From the NCBI RefSeq assembly GCF_025028335.1, contig NZ_JAFEUW010000001.1, positions 1,860,001-1,924,000 on the forward strand: a DNA stretch of 64,000 nt, in the 5' to 3' direction. The position numbers and the translations under genes were made by a program. The stretch is from Brachybacterium sillae (GTDB lineage Bacteria; Actinomycetota; Actinomycetes; Actinomycetales; Dermabacteraceae). Below are positions 29,417 to 35,704 of this stretch, piece after piece. Positions within the stretch are counted from its first letter, which is position 1, and every line of letters begins with the position of its first letter. The notes under the pieces were generated by a model. It was not told the origin of the DNA, made no database searches, and worked only from the letters and a program-made list of their open reading frames with translations.

Positions 29417-30316
29417 ATGAGCGAGCAGCCGCCGCAGGGGCGGAGGTCGTCCGTCCCGAAGCTGCCGACCCCCAAACTGCCGCAGCCGCCGAAACTCCCG
29501 CAGCCGCCGAAGCTGCCGGCCCCTAAGCTCCCGCAGCCGCCCAAGCTCCCGCAGGCCCCGAAGCTGCCGTCCCTCTCGGCCCGCTCCCGCGGGGAGGGTT
29601 TCGACATGAGCGATGAGCGGTTGAAGGTCTACCGCTCCCGCTGGCGCGCCGGTCTGCGGCGCGTGCTGCAGCGGGGGGTGTTCCGGCAGGTCCTCGCCAC
29701 GGCGATCCGTCCCGAGGCCGTCGTCGCCCGCCGTGTGCGCTCGGTCCGCGGCCCGTTCGTGCTGGTGGCGAACCACACCAGTCACCTCGATGGGCCGCTG
29801 CTGAACCTCAGCCTGCCGTGGACGCAGGCGCGGCTGCTGTCCACCGGGGTGGCCGCCGACTACTTCTTCACCGTCGCCCATCGCCGCCTGTTCGTGCGGT
29901 GGATGCTCAATGCCTTCCCGATCGACCGCGATGGGTCGCGCAAGAACTCCGGCACCTCCCGGCGTCTGCTGCGCAGCGGTGTGCCGATCCTGGTGTTCCC
30001 GGAGGGCGGTCGCTCCCGCGACGGCGTGATGGGGGAGTTCAAACCGGGGGCCGCGGCGCTCGCCGCCGGTGTCGGTGTGCCCGTGATCCCCGCCGCGATC
30101 GTCGGCGCCCACGAGGCGATGCCGAAGGGCCGCAACTGGCCTCGGCCCGGCCGTCCCCGGGTGCGGGTGGTGTTCGGCGAGCCGATGCTCGCCGGGCCCG
30201 ACGAGACGGTCGCGGACTTCACCGCGCGCATCCGCGCGTCGGTGGCTGATCTGTACGCGGCGCACCGGGCCGAGGTGCTCGGTGACGCCCAGGAACCCGG
30301 AACGGGGGAGCGATGA
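29417..30316 (+). CDS. PlsC-family acyltransferase with Pro-Lys repeat N-terminus
   Basis: A 299-residue glycerol(phosphate) acyltransferase. The catalytic motif NHTSHLD (NHX4D) is near residue 118 and FPEGGRSRDG forms the phosphate-binding motif. The first 55 residues are unusual: about eight repeats of PKLP-type units (PKLPQPPKLP). A second methionine after the repeat (MSDERLKVY) could be an alternative start. It begins 2 bp after the SDR stop and overlaps the next gene by 4 nt. In this context it could acylate dihydroxyacetone phosphate or an alkyl-glycerol phosphate; a standard lysophosphatidic acid acyltransferase role is the alternative. Confidence 0.88.
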   Translation: MSEQPPQGRRSSVPKLPTPKLPQPPKLPQPPKLPAPKLPQPPKLPQAPKLPSLSARSRGEGFDMSDERLKVYRSRWRAGLRRVLQRGVFRQVLATAIRPEAVVARRVRSVRGPFVLVANHTSHLDGPLLNLSLPWTQARLLSTGVAADYFFTVAHRRLFVRWMLNAFPIDRDGSRKNSGTSRRLLRSGVPILVFPEGGRSRDGVMGEFKPGAAALAAGVGVPVIPAAIVGAHEAMPKGRNWPRPGRPRVRVVFGEPMLAGPDETVADFTARIRASVADLYAAHRAEVLGDAQEPGTGER

Positions 30317-32022
30317 CGAGGACGCCGACTGCAGCCGAGGTCAAGCGGCACACCTGGTGGGGTTGGGGCAGCGAGGACGTGTCCTTCCACGTCGACGACA
30401 AGCCGGCGTTCGCGCCGTTCGTGCGGAAGCAGATCGGCCTGGACCTGGCCACCAGCACCCCGCAGCCCGTACCGCAGCTGGAGACCTTCGACGTCCCGGA
30501 CTCCCGCCTGCCGGCGGCCCTGCGGCAGCAGCTGGTCGGGATCGTCGGCGAGGACGCCGTCGTGGACGACGACGAGCTGCGCGTCGTGCATTCCTTCGGG
30601 CGCTCCGCCACCGACCTGTTCCGCGTCCGCACCGGCGACTTCGAGCGCCTGGTCGACGCGGTCGTGTACCCGGCCTCCGAGGAGGAGGTCGCCGCGGTGC
30701 TGCGCCTGGTGTTGGAGAAGGACCTGGTGCTGATCCCCTACGGGGGCGGCTCCTGCATCTCCGGCTCGGTGACGCCCGACCCCGCCGAGCAGCGTCCGAT
30801 CCTGTGCCTGAACATGGGCCGGATGCGGCAGGTGCTGGAGATCGACGAGACCGCCGGTCTCGCCCGCGTCCAGGCCGGTGCCTACGGCCCCGACCTGGAG
30901 GAGCAGCTGTCCGCGGAGGGTTGGACCGTCGGTCACTTCCCGGACTCCTTCGCGTACTCCACCGTCGGCGGCTGGGCGGCCACCCGCTCCAGCGGTATGC
31001 AGTCCGACAAGTACGGCGACATCGCCGACATCGTCCGCGGCCTGCGGATGGTCCACCCGCAGGGCACCCTGGTGGTGCGTCCGCTGCCGTCGCGCTCCAC
31101 GGGCCCGTCGGTGCAGGAGATGGTGATCGGCTCGGAGGGGCGCCTCGGTGTGATCACCGAGGTGACGCTGCAGGTGCATCGCATCGCCCCGGTGCGGCAG
31201 GTGATCGCCTACATGTACCCCGATTGGGAGCACGGCCTGCGCGGCATGCACGCCATCGCCCGCTCCACCGAGGTGTCACCGACCTTCACCCGCCTGTCGG
31301 ACGGCCCGGAGACCGCCTTCAGCCTGTCGATGGTGAAGGAGCCGAGGTCGGCCAAGGGCCGGGTCACCGCGAAGGTGCAGGACGGCCTGTTCGCGTACCT
31401 GCGCCGCCGCGGCTGGAAGGTCGACAGCGAGATGTGCATCTCGTACGTGTGCTTCGAGGGAACCAGCGAATCCGTCGAGCGCCAGAAGAGCATCGTGAAG
31501 CAGATCGTGAAGCGCAACGGCGGCATCTCCCTGGGCTCCGGCCCGGGGGCGATCTACGACCAGAAGAAGTTCGACACCCCGTACCTGCGGGACTTCCTGC
31601 TGAACCACCGGGTGTTCGGTGACGTCTCCGACACCGCCGCCCCGTGGTCGCGGCTCAACGAGGTGCACGACGCCGTCTACGGCGCCTACCGGAGGGCGAT
31701 GGAGGCGCAGGGCCTGCAGGGCTTCATGTTCTGCCACATGTCGCACAGCTACCACGCCGGGGCGTGCCTGTACTTCACCTTCGCGGTGCCGTACACCGAT
31801 GACGCCTCGGCACTGGAGCAGTACGGGGCGGTGAAGCGGGCCGTGCAGGATGCCTTCCAGGAGCACGGCGCGACCCTCTCGCACCACCACGCGGTGGGCA
31901 CCGAGCATCAGCCGTGGATCGAGCAGGACGCCGGCCCTGTCGGCACCGGCATGGTGCGCGGCCTCTTCGCCACCGCCGACCCGGGCCGCAACCTCAACCC
32001 CGGCAAGATCGTCAGCCCCTGA
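30313..32022 (+). CDS. FAD-binding oxidase, alkyldihydroxyacetonephosphate synthase-like
   Basis: A 569-residue flavoprotein of the VAO/PCMH type. The FAD domain has IPYGGGSCISGSV and FPDSFAYSTVGGWAATRSSG, and later GSEGRLGVITEV. Features pointing to ADPS (AGPS) rather than to lactate or glycolate oxidases are the N-terminal WWGWG, the GGWAATRSSGM segment with YGDIADIV, the His run LSHHHAVGTEH near the C-terminus, and NPGKIV at the end. ADPS exchanges the acyl group of acyl-DHAP for a fatty alcohol, making the ether bond. It overlaps the PlsC gene (ATGA). Membrane-bound relatives in peroxisomes have the same length. Confidence 0.88.
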   Translation: MTRTPTAAEVKRHTWWGWGSEDVSFHVDDKPAFAPFVRKQIGLDLATSTPQPVPQLETFDVPDSRLPAALRQQLVGIVGEDAVVDDDELRVVHSFGRSATDLFRVRTGDFERLVDAVVYPASEEEVAAVLRLVLEKDLVLIPYGGGSCISGSVTPDPAEQRPILCLNMGRMRQVLEIDETAGLARVQAGAYGPDLEEQLSAEGWTVGHFPDSFAYSTVGGWAATRSSGMQSDKYGDIADIVRGLRMVHPQGTLVVRPLPSRSTGPSVQEMVIGSEGRLGVITEVTLQVHRIAPVRQVIAYMYPDWEHGLRGMHAIARSTEVSPTFTRLSDGPETAFSLSMVKEPRSAKGRVTAKVQDGLFAYLRRRGWKVDSEMCISYVCFEGTSESVERQKSIVKQIVKRNGGISLGSGPGAIYDQKKFDTPYLRDFLLNHRVFGDVSDTAAPWSRLNEVHDAVYGAYRRAMEAQGLQGFMFCHMSHSYHAGACLYFTFAVPYTDDASALEQYGAVKRAVQDAFQEHGATLSHHHAVGTEHQPWIEQDAGPVGTGMVRGLFATADPGRNLNPGKIVSP

Positions 32023-32030
32023 GACCCGCC

Positions 32031-32429
32031 GTGAGCAGCCCCGACCCGGTGCGCCTAAGCCTCGCCCTCCCGCCCGCCGAGGCGGTGCGCGCGGTGCGCG
32101 ACCGGCTCGGACCGCTCGGGTGGAGGGTGCGGGAGATGCCGTCGCCGGTTGACAGCGACGACGCGAGCACCACTGTGCGTCTGGAGCGCGGCCGCCGGGG
32201 ACTGACGGTGCTGGTGGGGGCGCTCGCGGGGCGGCACATGGCGGCCAGCGCACAGATCGTGCTCCGTCCCGCAGGCGCCGGCACCCTGCCCTGTGGCTCA
32301 GGGTCCTCTGCCGCGGTCACCACCCTCCACTACCTGCCCGACAGCGGTCGGGCGCTGGGGGGTCTGCTGGGGGAGCGCCGCGCGCAGCGGTGGCACACGG
32401 AGGCGGTCGAGGCTCTGCGCCGCCCGTGA
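32031..32429 (+). CDS. Hypothetical protein, last gene of the lipid operon
   Basis: 132 residues from a GTG 8 bp after the ADPS-like stop. It is rich in Arg, Ala and Leu with no membrane segment or signal peptide. It starts SSPDPVRLSLALPPAEAVRAV and contains a beta-rich middle (TTVRLERGRRGLTVLVGAL). I do not recognise a family. Its tight spacing suggests co-transcription with the lipid genes. Confidence 0.65.
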   Translation: MSSPDPVRLSLALPPAEAVRAVRDRLGPLGWRVREMPSPVDSDDASTTVRLERGRRGLTVLVGALAGRHMAASAQIVLRPAGAGTLPCGSGSSAAVTTLHYLPDSGRALGGLLGERRAQRWHTEAVEALRRP

Positions 32430-32470
32430 TCCCCGACCCCGCCGCACCCTGCAGGAGCCGGACATGACGA

Positions 32471-32500
32471 AGGCCCCATCACCGGGTGGTGACGGGGCCT
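32471..32500. terminator. Hairpin terminator between the lipid operon and tRNA-Arg
   Basis: Stem 32471-32483 with 32488-32500 (AGGCCCCATCACC against GGTGACGGGGCCT, one mismatch) and a GGGT loop. It lies between the plus-strand operon and the minus-strand tRNA and could serve both. Confidence 0.65.
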
Positions 32501-32509
32501 CGTACGGGG

Positions 32510-32582
32510 CGCGCCCGGAGGGATTCGAACCCCCAACCTTCTGATCCGTAGTCAGATGCTCTATCCGTTAAGCTACGGGCGC
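32510..32582 (-). tRNA. tRNA-Arg (anticodon ACG)
   Basis: On the minus strand the acceptor arms GCGCCCG and CGGGCGC pair, with discriminator G. The anticodon loop CTACGGA gives ACG, usually modified to ICG (decodes CGN). The T-loop GTTCGAATC is present. Confidence 0.97.
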
Positions 32583-32712
32583 TCATCGACGAACCGACCT
32601 GCTCAACAATAGTCGCAGCAGTCCCTCGCCGCCACTTGAGGGTGCATGAGTCGGCTCACACCGTCGGCACCGGCTGCGCCAGCTCCCGGGACCCGCGTGC
32701 GGCCGGTGCTCG

Positions 32713-33255
32713 TCACTTCCAGAACATGAGCAGGGCGCCACCCAGCATGAGCATCCCGAAGCCGACGGCGAGGTTCCAGTCACCGATCGGGGCGGGCAGC
32801 TGACCGGAGCTGAGGTATGCGGTGACCAGGTACGCGAGCCCCAGGACGAGCAGCGTGAGGGCCAGCGGCACCAGCCACACCGGGTTCGGGCGCACGGTCT
32901 CGGCACGACGGCGGGTGGAGGTGCGGGCACGCTCGGCCTCGGCGGAGGCCCGCACACGGCGGGTGGCCTCGGAGCGGGCGTCGCCGGCCTCCGGGCGGCG
33001 CGGCGTCGGATCGACCGCGCGGGTTCCTCGCTTCGCACGGCCGCCGCGCCCCGCGCGTTCCTCGCGGGCGTTCTCGTCACGGTCCCGGGCGTCACGCTCC
33101 TGCGTGTCACCGTCCGTCAGGCCCCCGGCGGCACCGGGCTCAGTGTCCGCCTGCCCGGGGCGGCGCGGGCCGCGGTCGGGACCGGACCCGACGGGCTCGT
33201 CGTCGAAGCCGTCGAAGAACGAGGTGTCGTGGTGCGTCGTCCTGCTCGCCGCCAT
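32713..33255 (-). CDS. crgA: Cell division protein CrgA, long N-terminal extension
   Basis: A small membrane protein that, in actinobacteria, interacts with FtsZ and septal peptidoglycan synthases to coordinate division. The C-terminal about 65 residues are the CrgA core: PNPVWLVPLALTLLVLGLAY, then LPAPIGDWNLAVGFGMLMLGG and MFWK, giving two membrane helices. The N-terminal about 115 residues are charged and low-complexity (RDRDENAREERAGRGGRAKR), making 180 residues against the usual 80-95. ATG 33255 is chosen. Its position beside DUF881, pabA and pknB matches the mycobacterial order. Confidence 0.9.
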   Translation of the reverse strand: MAASRTTHHDTSFFDGFDDEPVGSGPDRGPRRPGQADTEPGAAGGLTDGDTQERDARDRDENAREERAGRGGRAKRGTRAVDPTPRRPEAGDARSEATRRVRASAEAERARTSTRRRAETVRPNPVWLVPLALTLLVLGLAYLVTAYLSSGQLPAPIGDWNLAVGFGMLMLGGALLMFWK

Positions 33256-33350
33256 GGATGGGGGACCTTCCGCCGGAGGAGCGCCCATCGGTCGATGGGC
33301 CATGGACTAGCGTATAGCCGACCATCCCGGCACCCCAGGTGGAGGAGCGC

Positions 33351-34139
33351 ATGAAGCCCTCACGCTCGCCCGGCGACGAGCCCCCGACGCAGCGGCGACG
33401 CGACGCCCTGCGCACGCTCGGTGTGGGGACCGTGGGTGTCGCCGCCGGTCTGCTGTTCACCACCAGCGCGCGTCTGGCCGGGCCGGAGGGTATCCGCGAC
33501 GAGACCGCGTCGGTCACCGACCTGTTGCGCCGGCAGGACCGGGAGAACGCCCGACTGACCGAGGTCAACGCCGCCAAACGCGCCGACCAGGACCGCCTCG
33601 CCGCCGAGGCGGGTCATGCCCCTGAGGACCTCCCCGAGCTCGCCACCACCGCCACCCGGGTGGGTCTCGCGGCCGTCGAGGGCCCCGGCCTGCGGGTGTC
33701 CCTGAGTGACGCGCCCACCTCCGCCCTGACCACCGTGGAGGGTGTGCGACCGGACGACCTGGTGGTCCACCAGCAGGACATGGAGGCGTACATCAACGCC
33801 CTGTGGGCCGGGGGAGCGGAGGCGATGATGCTGCAGGACCAGAGGGTGATCAACGGCAGCGCCTTCCGCTGCGCCGGCAACACCCTGCTGCTGGAGGGCC
33901 GGGTGTACTCCCCGCCGTTCGTCGTCACTGCCATCGGTGACCGCGACGGCATGATGCGCGCCCTGGAGGCCGCCGAGGGCGTCATCCTGTACCGCCAATG
34001 GCGCGACCACGTGGGCCTGGGGGAGCGCATCGAACGACTCGCCCGCCTGGAGCTTCCCGCGTACGACGGCACTCTCGCTCTGCAGGAGGCGCGCCCGCTC
34101 ACGGCCTCGGTCGCTCGACGCGCGGGGGCGCCGCGATGA
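33351..34139 (+). CDS. DUF881 family protein
   Basis: A 262-residue membrane-anchored protein. An N-terminal helix (RTLGVGTVGVAAGLLFTT) follows a short basic leader. A coiled-coil stretch (TDLLRRQDRENARLTEVNAAKR) leads to the DUF881 domain (GPGLRVSLSDAP, then HQQDMEAYINALWAGGAEAMMLQDQRV). The equivalent gene in mycobacteria (Rv0012) has the same neighbours. Function unknown, presumed cell envelope. GGAGGAG precedes the ATG, and the stop overlaps the sortase start (ATGA). Confidence 0.9.
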   Translation: MKPSRSPGDEPPTQRRRDALRTLGVGTVGVAAGLLFTTSARLAGPEGIRDETASVTDLLRRQDRENARLTEVNAAKRADQDRLAAEAGHAPEDLPELATTATRVGLAAVEGPGLRVSLSDAPTSALTTVEGVRPDDLVVHQQDMEAYINALWAGGAEAMMLQDQRVINGSAFRCAGNTLLLEGRVYSPPFVVTAIGDRDGMMRALEAAEGVILYRQWRDHVGLGERIERLARLELPAYDGTLALQEARPLTASVARRAGAPR

Positions 34140-34852
34140 GTGTGCGCCGCGCGATCGGTTCCGCGATCGGGATCCTGGGGGAGCTGATGATCACCCTGGG
34201 TGCCCTGTTGATGCTGTTCCTGGTGTGGCAGCTGTGGTGGACCGATGTGACGGCGGGTCGGGACCAGGAGCAGATCGTCGCGCAGCTCGACAAGGAGTGG
34301 GCGCCAGTCGACGGCCAGGAGGTCGCGACGCCCCGCACGGACGCCCCGCCGCCGGTGGCGCAGCCGCAGGACGAGAAGGTGTGGGGGACGATGTGGATCC
34401 CGGCCTTCGACAAGCCGCGCATGCCGCTGGCGGAGGGGGTGAGCCTGGAGCGTGTGCTGAACGTGAAGGGCACGGGCCACTACCCCGACACCGCCCTGCC
34501 CGGCGAGGTCGGCAACTTCTCCGTGGCCGGCCACCGCACCACCTACGCCCGGCCGCTGCACGACATCGACCGTCTGCAGTCCGGGGATCCGATCGTGGTG
34601 GAGACCGCCGAGGCGTTCTACGTGTACGAGGTGACGGCCTCGCAGATCGTCATGCCGGATGCGGTGGAGGTGATCGCCCCGGTGCCGGGACAGCCCGGCC
34701 GGGAGCCCACGGAGCGGATGCTCACGCTCACCGCCTGCCACCCCCTGTACTCGGCGCGGGAGCGGTACATCGTCCACGCCCGTTTCGCGTACTGGACCCC
34801 GCGTTCCGAGGGCGTCCCGCCCGCGTTGGCCGACGAGATCCAGGAGGGCTGA
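34136..34852 (+). CDS. srtE: Class E sortase
   Basis: A 238-residue membrane-anchored transpeptidase. It has an N-terminal membrane helix (LMITLGALLMLFLVWQLWW), a Pro-rich linker, and a catalytic domain with the His in VAGHRTTYARPL, Cys in LTACHPLYSARERY and Arg in that same ARERY run. Class E sortases attach LAXTG proteins in actinobacteria; no substrate with such a motif is visible in this window. It is co-transcribed with DUF881 and the small protein downstream. Confidence 0.92.
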   Translation: MSVRRAIGSAIGILGELMITLGALLMLFLVWQLWWTDVTAGRDQEQIVAQLDKEWAPVDGQEVATPRTDAPPPVAQPQDEKVWGTMWIPAFDKPRMPLAEGVSLERVLNVKGTGHYPDTALPGEVGNFSVAGHRTTYARPLHDIDRLQSGDPIVVETAEAFYVYEVTASQIVMPDAVEVIAPVPGQPGREPTERMLTLTACHPLYSARERYIVHARFAYWTPRSEGVPPALADEIQEG

Positions 34853-34854
34853 TC

Positions 34855-35019
34855 GTGTACGGATGGCTGTGGCGCCACCTCCCCGGCCCGGCCCTGGTGC
34901 GGGTGCTGATCCTGCTGGTGTTGGCGGCGGCGGCGGTGGCGGTGCTGTTCCAATGGGTGTTCCCCGCCATCGCCCCGTACATGCCGTTCAACGGCAACAC
35001 CGTCGGCGGCGAGGGCTAG
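34855..35019 (+). CDS. Small single-pass membrane protein
   Basis: 54 residues from GTG 34855, with CAGGAGG 7 nt upstream. One membrane helix (ALVRVLILLVLAAAAVAVLF) is followed by WVFPAIAPYMPFNGNTV. A protein of this size and ending is commonly found after sortase E and DUF881 in actinobacteria. Function unknown. It converges with pabA after 13 bp. Confidence 0.8.
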   Translation: MYGWLWRHLPGPALVRVLILLVLAAAAVAVLFQWVFPAIAPYMPFNGNTVGGEG

Positions 35020-35032
35020 CCGGCTCGGCCTC

Positions 35033-35704
35033 TCACCGCTGGGCGAGCAGCGGCGCCAGGCCCTCGGCGCGGTCGGCTGCGGGGTAGCCGTCGCACATCT
35101 CCAGGAACGCTGCGAGCAACCGGTGGCCGTGCTGGGTGAGCACGGACTCCGGGTGGAACTGCACGCCGTGCAGCGGCAGGGTGCGGTGCTGCAGCCCCAT
35201 GATCACGCCATCCTCGGTGCGCGCGGTGACCAGCAGCTCCTCGGGGACCGTCTGTGGCACCACCGCCAGGGAGTGGTAGCGGGTGGCGATGAACGGGGAG
35301 GGCACCCCCGCGAACACCCCCTGGCCGTCGTGGTGGACCTCGCTGGTGCGGCCGTGCATGAGCTGCGGGGCGTGGGTGACGGTGGCTCCGTACGCCTGCG
35401 CGAGCGCCTGATGCCCCAGGCACACCCCGAACATCGGCACCCGGTGCGCGGCGCAGGCCGCGATCACCTCGAGGGACCGGCCGGCGGTGTCGGGATTGCC
35501 GGGGCCGGGCGAGACCAGCACCCCGTCGACCCCGGTCAGGTCCACCGTGCCGTCCGGGGCGGTGGGCACGGCGTCATTGCGGACGACGGTGCACACGGCC
35601 CCCATCTGCTCGAGGTAGCCGACGATGGTGAACACGAAGCTGTCGTAGTTGTCGATCACCAGCACCCGGGCACCGGTGCCCCCCGCGGCGGCGGACTCAG
35701 CCAT
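35033..35704 (-). CDS. pabA: Glutamine amidotransferase, PabA/TrpG type
   Basis: A 223-residue class I glutaminase subunit that supplies ammonia to a PabB or TrpE partner for folate or tryptophan synthesis. The family motifs are present: IDNYDSFVFTIVGYL, SPGPGNPDTAG, the nucleophile Cys in GVCLGHQALA, and the His/Glu in VQFHPESVLTQHG. The start at ATG 35704 lies inside the end of pknB (8-nt overlap) and in the same strand, so translation is coupled. No partner gene is in the window. The mycobacterial orthologue (Rv0013) sits in the same neighbourhood. Confidence 0.93.
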   Translation of the reverse strand: MAESAAAGGTGARVLVIDNYDSFVFTIVGYLEQMGAVCTVVRNDAVPTAPDGTVDLTGVDGVLVSPGPGNPDTAGRSLEVIAACAAHRVPMFGVCLGHQALAQAYGATVTHAPQLMHGRTSEVHHDGQGVFAGVPSPFIATRYHSLAVVPQTVPEELLVTARTEDGVIMGLQHRTLPLHGVQFHPESVLTQHGHRLLAAFLEMCDGYPAADRAEGLAPLLAQR

